Of a stretch of DNA of 64,000 nucleotides, positions 1 to 9,042 are shown in pieces. Position numbers and translations under genes: made by a program. The stretch's first letter is position 1, and every line of letters begins with the position of its first letter. Location: the NCBI GenBank assembly GCA_002869695.1, contig PKUD01000090.1, positions 21,146 to 85,145 on the forward strand, in the 5' to 3' direction. The DNA is from Desulfuromonas sp. Lineage in GTDB: Bacteria; Desulfobacterota; Desulfuromonadia; Desulfuromonadales; Geopsychrobacteraceae. The notes under the pieces were generated by a model that made no database searches, had not been told where the DNA came from, and saw nothing but the letters and a program-made list of their open reading frames with translations.

Positions 1-1345
1 TTGACAGCTGATCGTGCTGCAGATCGAGCAGCCGCTGGGTTTTTGCGCCGCGCAGCACGTCGATCACATGGCCGATACCGAAGCGCTGGCCGACCCGGTA
101 GACACAGGAGAGGGCCTTGCGCGCCTCCTCGGTAGCATCATAGGTGTCCGGCGGATTCAGGCAGATGTCGCAGTTGCCACAGTCGCCCTCAAGCCGTTCG
201 CCAAAATAGCCGAGCAGCACCCGGCGACGGCAGGAGGTCGATTCAGCAAAACCGACCATCGAATTCAGCTTGTGGATTTCAATCCGGTTCTGTTCCGGGT
301 TGCCCCCCTTTTCGATCAGTCCGCGCGAAATGGCGATGTCTCCATAGCCGAACAACAACAGGGCCTCGGCGGGCAGGCCGTCGCGGCCCGCCCGGCCGGT
401 CTCCTGGTAGTAGCTTTCGATATTTTTCGGCAGATCATAATGGACCACAAAACGCACGTTCGACTTGTCGATGCCCATACCGAAGGCGACCGTCGCCACC
501 ACCACCTGCAGGTCGTCACGCAGGAAGGCGTCCTGAACTCGTTTACGCTCCTCCGCGCCCATTCCGGCATGGTAGGCTGCCGCCTTCACCCCATCCTGAG
601 CGAGCTTCTGCGCCACCTCCTCGACCCGCTTGCGGCTCAAACAGTAGACGATGCCCGCCTCGTCCCGGCGGTTATCGAGGAAAGCCTGCAGTTGCAAAAA
701 CGGTTTCTGCTTGTCCATCACCGTGTAGCGGATATTCGGCCGATCAAATCCGGCGACCACACAGCGGGCCTGCTGCAGATCAAGTCGCTGAAGGATATCC
801 TGCCGTGTCTGCTTTTCCGCCGTGGCGGTGAGGGCGATAATCTGCACCTGCGGGAACTGATCACGCAACTGTCCGAGTTGGACGTATTCCGGGCGGAAAT
901 CATGTCCCCACTGCGAGATACAGTGGGCCTCGTCGATGGCAAACAGGGCCAGCGGCAGCTGTTTCAAGCGGTCAAGAAACGACTCACTGAGCAGGCGTTC
1001 GGGGGCAACGTAAAGCAGGTCCAGTTCATCACCATGCAGGCGGGCCAACACCTGCCGCGATTCTTCAGCAGTCAGAGAGGAATTGAAACAGGCGGCCCGC
1101 ACCCCGTTGGCACACAGGGCATCGACCTGGTCCTTCATCAGCGAGATCAAGGGAGAGACCACGATCGCCACGCCCGGACGATGCAGGGCCGGAATCTGGA
1201 AGCAGAGCGACTTGCCACCCCCGGTGGGCATCAGCACGAAAGCGTCCTCGCCGTTGATGAGGCCGTTGATCACCTCTTTCTGATGGGGGCGGAAGGTGCT
1301 GTAGCCGAAGGTGGATTGGAGGGTTTGGTGAATGTCTGTGGTCAT
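1..1345 (-). CDS. recQ: ATP-dependent DNA helicase RecQ (partial, 3' end outside window)
   Basis: Superfamily 2 3'-5' DNA helicase of recombination and repair. About 448 codons are visible. The frame shows Walker A (MPTGGGKS, about residues 37-44), the DEAH box (DEAHCISQWGHDFRP), motif VI-like QETGRAGRDG, and the zinc-binding Cys set of the RecQ-Ct region (CRRRVLLGYF followed by CGNCDIC). The winged-helix end and any HRDC domain lie beyond position 1. The start is ambiguous: ATG at 1345 (MTTDIHQ) or in-frame ATG at 1354 (MKHMTTDIHQ); neither has a strong ribosome binding site. Copy A of the long intergenic repeat ends about 40 bases upstream, so promoter and leader probably lie in or next to it. 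The family assignment is firm. Confidence 0.95.
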   Translation of the reverse strand, partial: MTTDIHQTLQSTFGYSTFRPHQKEVINGLINGEDAFVLMPTGGGKSLCFQIPALHRPGVAIVVSPLISLMKDQVDALCANGVRAACFNSSLTAEESRQVLARLHGDELDLLYVAPERLLSESFLDRLKQLPLALFAIDEAHCISQWGHDFRPEYVQLGQLRDQFPQVQIIALTATAEKQTRQDILQRLDLQQARCVVAGFDRPNIRYTVMDKQKPFLQLQAFLDNRRDEAGIVYCLSRKRVEEVAQKLAQDGVKAAAYHAGMGAEERKRVQDAFLRDDLQVVVATVAFGMGIDKSNVRFVVHYDLPKNIESYYQETGRAGRDGLPAEALLLFGYGDIAISRGLIEKGGNPEQNRIEIHKLNSMVGFAESTSCRRRVLLGYFGERLEGDCGNCDICLNPPDTYDATEEARKALSCVYRVGQRFGIGHVIDVLRGAKTQRLLDLQHDQLS

Positions 1346-1389
1346 ATGTTTCATTCGTGTGGAAAAATCGAAATCTTAACATCAAGATC

Positions 1390-1900
1390 GTCGGTTCGCG
1401 AACCGACAATCGCCATCATTTTCTTTGATCGCAAAGAAAACGAAGCAAAAGAAACTCTTTTTATTACTGTCGCGTGATGCTGGTTCCCTGTAGGAAAACC
1501 TCTGGTCAGATCAAACAAACCAGAATGCGTCTCCGTGGCAGAACAAACCGAAAAGGCCCCGGCTCGCTCCGCTCACACGGGCTAAACGGTGCCGCCGTTT
1601 TTTCTTAGGGATTAGAGGCAAGTGGATCAATCGGAAGTGAACCTCTAGCCATCTAATCCGTGTAGTATTTTTCCATTGCGCTCATGGAAGAAGCGTTTAA
1701 CCCATTCGAGCAACTTGTTGCTCGTTGGGGCCGTTCAGCTTGCTTTTCCATCAGCGGATGACTGGTTTTTGCTTCATCGAACAACTATCGGCCCTGACGA
1801 AGTGACGAACGCTTGAGACAGAAATAGAAAAAGCGCTTTTCTGCTCACTCTTTTGTCGCTCAACAAAAGAGTAAGGCGTCTGGCGGGACGCGACCCGCCG
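1390..1900 (+). repeat. Long hairpin-rich intergenic repeat, copy A
   Basis: About 510 bases matching, in inverted orientation, 7441-7949. The ends are nearly identical between copies and the middle has diverged. Conserved inverted repeats in plus-strand order: the 18-bp perfect palindrome at 1390-1407 (GTCGGTTCGCGAACCGAC); a 9-bp stem with 4-base loop at 1419-1440 (TTTTCTTTG/CAAAGAAAA); an 8-bp stem at 1707-1724 (CGAGCAAC/GTTGCTCG); a 9-bp stem at 1848-1871 (CTCTTTTGT/ACAAAAGAG); and GGCGGG/CCCGCC at 1882-1899. The short ORFs across it are not conserved between copies, so it looks non-coding. It lies between the 3' end of the MFS gene and the start of recQ. The family is not recognised with certainty. 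Confidence 0.85.
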
Positions 1901-1957
1901 ATTTTAGCCTGCGCAGAGCAATTCAATCCCCGCACAGTTTAGCATAATCCTGCCGCC

Positions 1958-3133
1958 TCAAGTTGTCTCGCCGGTCGCCAGCGACACCCGCGCCAGCCAC
2001 AACCCCAGCAACACCAGAAAACCGGCACAAAGAAACAAGCCGCTCAGCCCGAGCCACTCCCCCACCAGCCCGAGAATCAGCGATCCGCTGAAGATTCCAC
2101 TGTCTATCCCGCCGGTAAAAATCCCGGTGATCTTGCCGCGCACCGCGTAGGGTTCATTACGGATCGCCATGGCATTCAAGGTCGGAAAAATTAGCCCGTG
2201 GCCGGTACCGAACAGCAAGCCGGCAGTCATCAGCAGGAGATTGCCGGTCACCAGGGGCAGCAACAGCAAGCCAGCGACTGCCAGCCCCAAACCCCAGGGC
2301 AGAATCTGCCTTTCCCCGACCCGGTCCGCCAGTTTTCCGGCAAAGAACCGGACAGCCACCGCCGCGCCCGAATAGGTCATATAGTAGAGCGAGATATGTC
2401 TCAGGCTCCGCTCTTGAGCGAGTGGCGCTACAAAGTTCCCGGTGGCGGCCAGTCCGAAACCGAAGACCATCGACAGCCCGCCGACGATCATGAACTTACG
2501 CTGTTTGAGCAGGGCAAAAAAGGAGGGGGCTCCTTTCACCAGGTGCTGATCAGGATGGTCCGTCACCTTGAGTGGCAGGTGCAAAAGGAAAGCACTGGCT
2601 GCCAGGGCTGCTGCCGTCAGGAAAAAAGCGCTGAACCCGAACTTTTCCATGATCGGCTCGGCCAGCGCCGGGCCGATCGCCATACCGATCAGACCGGAGA
2701 CCCCGAACATGCCGATTCCCTCGTTGAGGCGCCCTTCCGGAATGATATCGGCGACAAAGGTGAAGACGGCGGTGAAGCAGATCGCCAGGCCGACACCATG
2801 AACGATCCTCATCAACAGCAACGGGTAGTAAAAGCGCTCCAACGATCCGCTCAGCAGCAGATGGAGCAGCGGCATCAGGGTCATGACGACGCTGCCGATG
2901 GTGAAGCAGCGCTTGCGTCCCAGCCGGTCGATCATCTCCGATATCCAGGGCCGGCAACCAGCGGACGCCATGGCGAAAATCCCCATGATGATGCCGATTT
3001 CCCGCTCGCCTCCGCCACGCTCAGTGATAAACAGGGGAAAAAGAAAAAACGTGGTAAAACTGGAGACCATGCACAGGTTGGCCAAAAACAGCGCGATAAA
3101 TGCGGGCGTATAGAGGGACGGACGGTGGCTCAT
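1958..3133 (-). CDS. MFS transporter
   Basis: A 391-residue major facilitator superfamily permease with about 12 hydrophobic segments, the usual length for the family. The signature loop between helices 2 and 3 is visible as DRLGRKR (residues 69-75). The substrate cannot be read from sequence; the overall look is that of a drug or metabolite efflux carrier. The start ATG overlaps the stop of the upstream DedA/YqaA-like gene (ATGA, 3130-3133), so the two are probably co-transcribed and translationally coupled. Repeat copy A follows it. Confidence 0.85.
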   Translation of the reverse strand: MSHRPSLYTPAFIALFLANLCMVSSFTTFFLFPLFITERGGGEREIGIIMGIFAMASAGCRPWISEMIDRLGRKRCFTIGSVVMTLMPLLHLLLSGSLERFYYPLLLMRIVHGVGLAICFTAVFTFVADIIPEGRLNEGIGMFGVSGLIGMAIGPALAEPIMEKFGFSAFFLTAAALAASAFLLHLPLKVTDHPDQHLVKGAPSFFALLKQRKFMIVGGLSMVFGFGLAATGNFVAPLAQERSLRHISLYYMTYSGAAVAVRFFAGKLADRVGERQILPWGLGLAVAGLLLLPLVTGNLLLMTAGLLFGTGHGLIFPTLNAMAIRNEPYAVRGKITGIFTGGIDSGIFSGSLILGLVGEWLGLSGLFLCAGFLVLLGLWLARVSLATGETT

Positions 3134-3585
3134 GAAGCGAGTGCGGCTCCCTGCAAAGTCAATAGAGCGACAACCAGATAACGCAACCCTTTGCCGCCGG
3201 CCACCAGCAGGCAGAAACGGCCGAAGTGAATCTTCAGCAGGCCTCCGACCAGGCAGAGAGGATCACCTATGAGTGGCAGCCAGGAAAAAAACAGGGACCA
3301 GCTGCCGTATTGGCGGAAAAGCTGTTCGGCTCGTTCACGCCGGGCAGTGGTGATCCGCAACACCTTGTCGGCCAGCCAGTTGCTGCCGAGCCGACCGATC
3401 AGATAGGTGCTCGCCCCGCCCAGGCTGTTGCCCGCCGTCGCGACCAGGACCGCCGCGGTGACGTCCGTCCCCTGCAGCAGCAAAGCGACCAGCAGCCACT
3501 CCGAGCCGAGCGGAATCAGCGTCGAGGCACACAGGCTGAGCAGAAAAAGCGAGAGAAGGCCGTGATCGGTGAGCAGTTCGGGCAT
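3130..3585 (-). CDS. YqaA/DedA-family (SNARE-associated) membrane protein
   Basis: A 151-residue integral membrane protein with the features of the short YqaA branch of the DedA/VTT family: an early hydrophobic segment rich in Leu/Ser, then a glycine-rich re-entrant-like stretch (GNSLGGASTYLIGRLG, about residues 52-67), and a conserved RYGSWSLFFSWLPLIGDP-type segment in the second half. DedA relatives are linked to membrane lipid scrambling and envelope maintenance; the role of this protein is not established. It starts the two-gene operon with the MFS permease (4-base overlap). The start at 3585 has only a weak ribosome binding site, so it could be a few codons off. Confidence 0.75.
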   Translation of the reverse strand: MPELLTDHGLLSLFLLSLCASTLIPLGSEWLLVALLLQGTDVTAAVLVATAGNSLGGASTYLIGRLGSNWLADKVLRITTARRERAEQLFRQYGSWSLFFSWLPLIGDPLCLVGGLLKIHFGRFCLLVAGGKGLRYLVVALLTLQGAALAS

Positions 3586-3686
3586 GGTCCGGCATCATAG
3601 CAGAGCTGCCGGCGGGACAGAAGAAAATAAGCGGGAATTCCCCGCCAAAACCCTTGTCCCACGGAGTGCCAGGGTGTAAATTATTG

Positions 3687-3701
3687 AGTTCAGTCTGAAC
3701 T
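3687..3701. promoter_or_regulatory. 15-bp palindrome upstream of the menaquinone cluster
   Basis: AGTTCAG-T-CTGAACT is a perfect 7-1-7 inverted repeat about 35 bases before the mqnP start codon and inside the only intergenic space available for a promoter. It may be an operator; the regulator is unknown. Confidence 0.3.
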
Positions 3702-3735
3702 TTTACGTTTTCATCGAGGAGCAGATTAGAAGATC

Positions 3736-4611
3736 ATGGTCGCGACCGACTTTTTCGACAAGACCAGATCGTTGCTGGAGATGATCAAATTCTCTCACAC
3801 GGTCTTTGCTTTCCCTTTCGCCCTGATGGGTGTAGTGCTGGCATCGCTGGCTAACCAGGCGCTGCCGGGCTTCGGTGATGTTTTCTGGATCTGCATTGCC
3901 ATGGTCGGTGCCCGTAGCGGGGCCATGGGGCTCAACCGGCTGATCGATGCGCGGATCGACGCCGAGAACCCGCGCACCGCAGAACGGCATATTCCAGCCG
4001 GCAAGATCGGCCTGCGGGAAGCGTGGCTCTTTGTCCTGGTTTCGCTGGCGGTGTTCCTGCTGGCGGCCTGGATGCTCAACCCGCTCTGCTTCCAGCTGGC
4101 TCCGCTAGCCATTGGCCTGTTCGTGCTCTACGCCTACTGCAAACGCTTCACCGCCATTGCCCATGTGGTGCTGGGGCTCTGTCTCGCCGCCGCACCGATC
4201 GGCGCCTGGATCGCCCTGCGCGGCGACCTCGGCCTGTCGGTGATTTTTCTCGGCCTCGCAGTACTGTTCTGGGTGGCCGGCTTCGATATCTTCTACGCCC
4301 TGCAGGATGTCGACTATGATCAGGCCAAGGGGTTGCACTCGATCCCGTCGAAACTCGGCGTGGAGCGCTCGTTGCAGCTGGTCCGCATCTTCCACTGCCT
4401 GATGTTGTTTTTTCTGCTGCTGGTGCTGCCAGGCAGCGGTCTCGGCTGGATCTATTTTGCTGGCGTCATCGTTGTTGCCGCGATGCTTTACTATGAGCAC
4501 CGGCTGGTCAAACCGGACGACCTGTCGAAACTGGATGCCGCCTTTTTCAACATGAACGGCTACATCAGCGTAACGATCTTTGTCTTCACCCTGATAGATG
4601 CGGTAACCTGA
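3736..4611 (+). CDS. mqnP: UbiA-type prenyltransferase of menaquinone synthesis (MqnP)
   Basis: A 291-residue polytopic prenyltransferase of the UbiA family. The first Asp-rich motif is N67-RLI-D71-ARI-D75 (NxxxDxxxD) and the second is the DVDYD region near residue 190. Both bind the Mg-diphosphate of the polyprenyl donor. UbiA homologues usually prenylate 4-hydroxybenzoate, but here the gene is followed by ubiX, mqnE and mqnC, and no ubiquinone genes are seen. The likely acceptor is therefore the naphthoate intermediate (1,4-dihydroxy-6-naphthoate) of the futalosine route. It is the first gene of the mqnP-ubiX-mqnE-mqnC operon. Motifs are seen; acceptor specificity is inferred from context. 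Confidence 0.85.
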   Translation: MVATDFFDKTRSLLEMIKFSHTVFAFPFALMGVVLASLANQALPGFGDVFWICIAMVGARSGAMGLNRLIDARIDAENPRTAERHIPAGKIGLREAWLFVLVSLAVFLLAAWMLNPLCFQLAPLAIGLFVLYAYCKRFTAIAHVVLGLCLAAAPIGAWIALRGDLGLSVIFLGLAVLFWVAGFDIFYALQDVDYDQAKGLHSIPSKLGVERSLQLVRIFHCLMLFFLLLVLPGSGLGWIYFAGVIVVAAMLYYEHRLVKPDDLSKLDAAFFNMNGYISVTIFVFTLIDAVT

Positions 4612-4615
4612 AGCT

Positions 4616-5218
4616 ATGAAGAATTTCGTTGTCGGCATAACCGGCGCGTCCGGTTCGATCTACGGCCTGCAGCTGATCGAGGAACTGCTGAAGAGCGGCC
4701 ACCGGATTAGCGTCCTGCTGAGCAATGCCGGCCGCCAGGTACTGGCCTATGAAACCGGGCTGAAACTGGCGGAAACCCCGCGGGAGTGCCTGGACCAGCT
4801 GCGCCGGCACTTCTCCGCCGGAGAGGAGCTTCAACACTTCGCGATCAACGATTTTTTCGCACCGGTGGCCAGCGGATCCAGCGCGCCGGATGGGGTCATC
4901 ATCTGCCCCTGCTCCATGGGCACCGCAGGCCGGATCGCCGCGGGACTGTCCGACAACCTGCTGGAACGTGTTGCGGACGTCGCCCTCAAGGAACAGAAGA
5001 CGCTGCTGCTGGTCCCCCGCGAAACCCCGTTCAACCAGATCCACCTGGAAAACCTGCTGCGCCTCTCCCGGGCTGGAGCCCAGATTCTGCCGGCGATGCC
5101 GGCCTTCTACCAGCACCCGCAGACGATCGATGACCTGGTCAACTTCGTGGTCGGCAAAGCCCTCGACAGCCTGGGGGTTGGCCACCAACTGTTCCAACGT
5201 TGGGGCGAAGACTGCTGA
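4616..5218 (+). CDS. ubiX: Flavin prenyltransferase UbiX
   Basis: A 200-residue flavoprotein of the UbiX/Pad1 family. The N-terminal FMN-binding loop GITGASGS (residues 8-15) and the later segment CPCSMGTAGRIAAG are typical. UbiX attaches a dimethylallyl group to FMN to make the prenylated cofactor of UbiD-type decarboxylases. In the futalosine menaquinone pathway such a decarboxylase acts after prenylation; no ubiD-like gene lies in this window, so the partner must be elsewhere. The ATG is only four bases after the mqnP stop, with a weak ribosome binding site, suggesting coupled translation. Confidence 0.92.
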   Translation: MKNFVVGITGASGSIYGLQLIEELLKSGHRISVLLSNAGRQVLAYETGLKLAETPRECLDQLRRHFSAGEELQHFAINDFFAPVASGSSAPDGVIICPCSMGTAGRIAAGLSDNLLERVADVALKEQKTLLLVPRETPFNQIHLENLLRLSRAGAQILPAMPAFYQHPQTIDDLVNFVVGKALDSLGVGHQLFQRWGEDC

Positions 5219-5270
5219 ACACCCTAACCTGAGACTGCAACTTTTCATTGCGCTAACAGAAGGTAGCTTG

Positions 5271-6350
5271 ATGTCAGACCTGTTGAAAAAACTTCGGAGT
5301 AAAATCGAAAGCGAAACCCGGATCAGCGAGGACGAGGCGCAGGCCCTGTTCGAATCGAACGACCTGCTCGGCATTGGTGAACTGGCGGCCCTGGCCAATC
5401 GCAACAAGAACGACGATAAAGTCTTCTTCAACGTCAACCGTCACATCAACTACACCAACGTCTGCGTCAACCGCTGCGCCTTCTGCGCCTTCTCCAAGGA
5501 GGATGGCGAAAAGGGCGGCTACACCCTGGCGCTCAAGGACATCCGCACCCGGGCAATGGAGGCCGCCGATGCCGGGGCTACGGAAATCCATATGGTCGGG
5601 GGACTGCATCCCGACCTGCCCTTCGAGTTCTACCTGGAGATGCTCGAAGCGATCAAGCAAGTTCGTCCGCAGCTGCACATCAAGGCCTTCACGGCGGTCG
5701 AGATCGATTATTTTTCCGAGGTTGCCGAGCTGAGTATCGAACGGGTGGTGGAGCTTTTGAAGCAGGCCGGCCTCGACTCAATGCCCGGCGGGGGCGCGGA
5801 GATTCTCAGGCAGAAGGTTCGCGACAGGCTCTGTTCGGAGAAGATTTCCGGCGACCGCTGGCTGGAAGTCACCGAGCTGGTGCACGGCGCCGGACTCAGA
5901 AGCAACGCCACCATGCTCTTCGGCCATATCGAGCAGTACAGCGACCGGGTTGATCACCTGCGTCGCCTGCGCGAACTGCAGGACCGCACCGGAGGATTCC
6001 AGACCTTCATTCCGCTGGCCTTCCAGCCGGAGAACACCCGCATCCAGGGAGCCACCGGCGTCGGCGGCGTCGATGCCCTGAAAACCCTGGCCATCAGCCG
6101 TCTCTATCTCGACAACTTCCAGCATGTCAAAGCCTACTGGGTGATGCTCGGGCTGAAGATCGCCCAGGTTGCCCTGGCCTTCGGCGTCAACGATCTCGAC
6201 GGCACCGTGGTGGAGGAGCAGATCGGCCACGACGCCGGGGCCGACTCGCCGCAGGCACTGAGCAAGCAGCAGATCATCGAGATGATCCGCAAGGCGGGGC
6301 GCATCCCCGTGGAACGGGACACGCTGTATAACGAAATACGCACCTATTGA
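5271..6350 (+). CDS. mqnE: Aminofutalosine synthase MqnE (radical SAM)
   Basis: A 359-residue radical SAM enzyme joining 3-enolpyruvylbenzoate-type substrate and adenosyl radical to give aminofutalosine. The 4Fe-4S motif is C65-xxx-C69-xx-C72 (CVNRCAFC). Family signatures include GLHPDLPFEFY, SMPGGGAEI and NATMLFGHIEQ, the last distinguishing MqnE from MqnC. The frame is open further upstream, but the start at 5271 is chosen because AGAAGGTAG (5258-5266) sits correctly before it and the family begins here; the longer version would overlap ubiX. It is followed six bases later by its paralogue mqnC. Confidence 0.95.
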   Translation: MSDLLKKLRSKIESETRISEDEAQALFESNDLLGIGELAALANRNKNDDKVFFNVNRHINYTNVCVNRCAFCAFSKEDGEKGGYTLALKDIRTRAMEAADAGATEIHMVGGLHPDLPFEFYLEMLEAIKQVRPQLHIKAFTAVEIDYFSEVAELSIERVVELLKQAGLDSMPGGGAEILRQKVRDRLCSEKISGDRWLEVTELVHGAGLRSNATMLFGHIEQYSDRVDHLRRLRELQDRTGGFQTFIPLAFQPENTRIQGATGVGGVDALKTLAISRLYLDNFQHVKAYWVMLGLKIAQVALAFGVNDLDGTVVEEQIGHDAGADSPQALSKQQIIEMIRKAGRIPVERDTLYNEIRTY

Positions 6351-6356
6351 GCGTTT

Positions 6357-7421
6357 ATGTTTGAAAAAATAGCGAAGAAAATTGAGCACGGGAAACCGCT
6401 GACCCGCAAGGACGCACTGTTTTTGCTCACCGAAGCGGAGTTGCTTGCAGTCGCCCGACTGGCGGACAACATCCGCCGGGACAAACATCCCGGCAACCGG
6501 GTCACCTTTGTCGTCGACCGCAACGTCAACTACACCAACGTCTGCGAATCACAGTGCAAGTTCTGCGCTTTCTATCGCACTGCCGAAGACGGTGACGCAT
6601 ACCTGCTCGATTATCAGACGATTTTCAGCAAGGTCCAGGAACTGGTCGAACACGACGGGACCCAGCTGCTGATGCAAGGCGGACTGCATCCGACGCTGAA
6701 GGTCGAATGGTTCGAGGAGCTGTTCCGTCAGCTCAAACAACGCTTCCCCCGGGTCCAGATCCACTCCCTCTCCCCTGCCGAAGTGATCCATGTGGCCAAG
6801 CTGTCCGGGCTGTCGATGAAGAAATGCCTGCAGCGTCTGCAGGCGGCGGGGCTCGATTCGGTGCCCGGCGGCGGCGCCGAAGTGCTGGTCGACGACGTGC
6901 GCCAGGAGATCTCGCCAAACAAGATCGGCTGGAAGGATTGGGCCGCAGTGATGGAGCAGGCACACAAGCTGGGGATGCGCACCACGGCCACCATGATGTT
7001 CGGTTCCAAGGAATCTCCCGGGGATATCGTCGAGCACCTGTTTCGCGTACGCAACATCCAGAAGAAGACCGGTGGTTTTACCGCCTTTATCCCCTGGACC
7101 TTCCAGCCGGACAACACCGAACTGGGTGGCGAAACCGCCAGCGGCGTGGAGTACCTGAAAGTTCTGGCCCTGTCGCGCATCGTCCTCGACAACGTAGAGA
7201 ATATCCAGGCCAGCTGGGTGACCCAGGGGTCGCGGATGGCCCAGGTCGCACTGTTTTTCGGCGCCAACGATCTGGGCGGCACCATGCTCGAAGAGAATGT
7301 CGTCGCTGCGGCAGGCTGTTCGTTCCGCATGTCAAAAAACGAGGTGATTGAGCTGGCGCGCGGGGCGGGATTTGTGCCGGCGCGGCGGACCACAGAATAT
7401 GAGATTTTGGAAGAGTACTGA
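6357..7421 (+). CDS. mqnC: Dehypoxanthine futalosine cyclase MqnC (radical SAM)
   Basis: A 354-residue radical SAM enzyme catalysing cyclisation of dehypoxanthine futalosine. The cluster motif is C63-xxx-C67-xx-C70 (CESQCKFC). MqnC-type signatures are QGGLHPTLKVEWFE, SVPGGGAEV, TTATMMFG and TGGFTAFIPWTFQP. It clearly resembles the preceding MqnE, as is known for this pair. mqnA, mqnB and mqnD of the pathway are not in the window. It is the last gene of the operon; repeat copy B begins 19 bases after the stop codon. Confidence 0.95.
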   Translation: MFEKIAKKIEHGKPLTRKDALFLLTEAELLAVARLADNIRRDKHPGNRVTFVVDRNVNYTNVCESQCKFCAFYRTAEDGDAYLLDYQTIFSKVQELVEHDGTQLLMQGGLHPTLKVEWFEELFRQLKQRFPRVQIHSLSPAEVIHVAKLSGLSMKKCLQRLQAAGLDSVPGGGAEVLVDDVRQEISPNKIGWKDWAAVMEQAHKLGMRTTATMMFGSKESPGDIVEHLFRVRNIQKKTGGFTAFIPWTFQPDNTELGGETASGVEYLKVLALSRIVLDNVENIQASWVTQGSRMAQVALFFGANDLGGTMLEENVVAAAGCSFRMSKNEVIELARGAGFVPARRTTEYEILEEY

Positions 7422-7440
7422 GCATTTAAACTCTAAGACC

Positions 7441-7949
7441 GTCGGGTTGCGTCCCGCCAGACGCCTTACTCTTTTGTTAAGCGACAAAAGAGTAAGCAGA
7501 AAAAAGCTTCATTATTTCTGTTACATAGGCTCTCAACTTCGTTGGGGACATTCAAGCCGAAAACCTCAACAACCTTTGGCCTATAGATGGAAAAGAAAGC
7601 TTGACTGCCCCAACGAGCAACGAGTTGCTCGAATGGGTTAAACGGTTCTTCCGTAGGCACAATGGAAACACACCATACAGACCAAACGGTCTTAAGTACC
7701 ACCCCTGATTGATCCATGTGTTGTCGGATACTATGGAGGAACGTCGATACCGTTTAACCCGTGTGAGCAAAGCGAGCCGGGACTTTTCGATTTTCGCTGC
7801 TACAGGGTCAGAATCTGTTTCAGGTGTATCTGACTACAAGCGGTCGTGCAAAGATCAGACATCACGCGACAGAAATAAAAAGAGTTTCTTTTGCTTCGTT
7901 TTCTTTGCGATCAAAGAAAATGACGCCGGTTGTCGGTCCGGGAACCGAC
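7441..7949 (-). repeat. Long hairpin-rich intergenic repeat, copy B
   Basis: Inverted copy of 1390-1900. Read on the minus strand it has the same order of hairpins: GTCGGT/ACCGAC end (7932-7949), TTTTCTTTG/CAAAGAAAA, CGAGCAAC/GTTGCTCG-like stem, CTCTTTTGT/ACAAAAGAG and the GGCGGGACG end at 7441 onward. The outer 70-90 bases at each end are close to identical with copy A; the centre is diverged. An ORF of about 83 codons crosses it (7466-7717, minus) but the matching frame is broken in copy A, so it is not treated as a gene. Relative to transcription it lies in the same sense as copy A: after the end of mqnC and before the start of hisC. Confidence 0.85.
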
Positions 7950-7983
7950 GGTCTTATTCTTAAATAGGCACAATGGAGACCCC

Positions 7984-9033
7984 ATGCTTCCCTTGAGAAA
8001 AAACATCGCCGAGATGGCAGGCTACGTCCCCGGCTTCCAACCGCAGGAAGAAGGCTGGATCAAGCTCAACACCAACGAAAACCCCTTCCCGCCGTCTCCC
8101 AAGGTCGTCGAGGCGATCACCCGTGAGTTAGGGGCCGACGGGGACAACCTGCGCAAATACCCGGATGCCGCCAGCCGTGACGCCCGCAAGGTCGCGGCTG
8201 AGCTGTACGGCTTCGACCCCGCCTGGGTGATCATGGCCAACGGCTCCGACGAACTGCTCAACAACCTGATCCGTGCCTTTGTCGATCAGGGTGAAGAGGT
8301 CGGCTACATCCACCCTTCCTACTCCTACTATGCGACCCTGGCCGAAATCCAGGGGGCGCGGATCCGCACCTTCGGCCTGACCGACGATTTCCGTATCGCC
8401 GATTTCCCCGCGCGCTATGAGGGGAAGCTGTTCTTTCTCACCAGCCCCAACGCGCCGCTGGGCTGTGCCTTCGACAACGCCTATATCGAGGAGCTGGCAC
8501 AGCGCTGTGCCGGAATGCTGGTGGTCGACGAGGCCTATGTCGACTTCACCGACGAGAACGCCATGCAGCTGGTGAAAAATCACCGGAACATCATCGTCAC
8601 CCGGACCTTCTCCAAAAGCTATTCATTGGCCGGGATGCGCCTGGGAGTGGCCGTGGCGCCTCCGGAGGTGATTGTCGCACTGGACAAGATCCGCGACCAC
8701 TATCACCTAGACCGGCTGGCCCTGGTGGCCGCATCTGCGGCCTTGAGCGATCAGGACTACCTGCAATCGACCGTCACGCGGGTCCGCGCCACCCGCGACT
8801 GGTTCAGCAGCGAACTGCGCAGCATCGGCTACCAGATCATTCCGTCGCACGCCAATTATATTTTTGCCGCTCCCCGGGATCGCAACGGCAAACGGGTCTA
8901 TGACGGCCTGTTCGAGCGCAAGATCCTGGTCCGCTATTTTTCCGACCCGCTGCTCGCTCACGGCCTGCGCATCTCCATCGGCACCCGCGAAGAGATGCAG
9001 GCCACCCTGGCGGCAATGACCGAGATTGGTTGA
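7984..9033 (+). CDS. hisC: Histidinol-phosphate aminotransferase
   Basis: A 349-residue class I/II PLP-dependent aminotransferase converting imidazole-acetol phosphate to histidinol phosphate. The N-terminal substrate segment [13 protein letters not shown] (residues 27-39), SPNAPLG (154-160, the family usually has SPNNPTG), the DEAY segment (182-185) and the PLP lysine K211 in [14 protein letters not shown] are all visible. ATG 7984 is preferred over an 18-codon longer frame because the extension runs into the repeat and gives only the repeat-encoded SVREPT peptide. The rest of the his operon is not present. mutY follows 9 bases later. Confidence 0.93.
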   Translation: MLPLRKNIAEMAGYVPGFQPQEEGWIKLNTNENPFPPSPKVVEAITRELGADGDNLRKYPDAASRDARKVAAELYGFDPAWVIMANGSDELLNNLIRAFVDQGEEVGYIHPSYSYYATLAEIQGARIRTFGLTDDFRIADFPARYEGKLFFLTSPNAPLGCAFDNAYIEELAQRCAGMLVVDEAYVDFTDENAMQLVKNHRNIIVTRTFSKSYSLAGMRLGVAVAPPEVIVALDKIRDHYHLDRLALVAASAALSDQDYLQSTVTRVRATRDWFSSELRSIGYQIIPSHANYIFAAPRDRNGKRVYDGLFERKILVRYFSDPLLAHGLRISIGTREEMQATLAAMTEIG

Positions 9034-9042
9034 GGCGGAAGC

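Noticed and set aside
14..1477. A 487-codon plus-strand frame over recQ
   Set aside because: The opposite strand encodes RecQ with Walker A, DEAH and zinc motifs.
7466..7717. An 83-codon frame inside repeat copy B
   Set aside because: The same frame is broken in copy A, so coding is not conserved.
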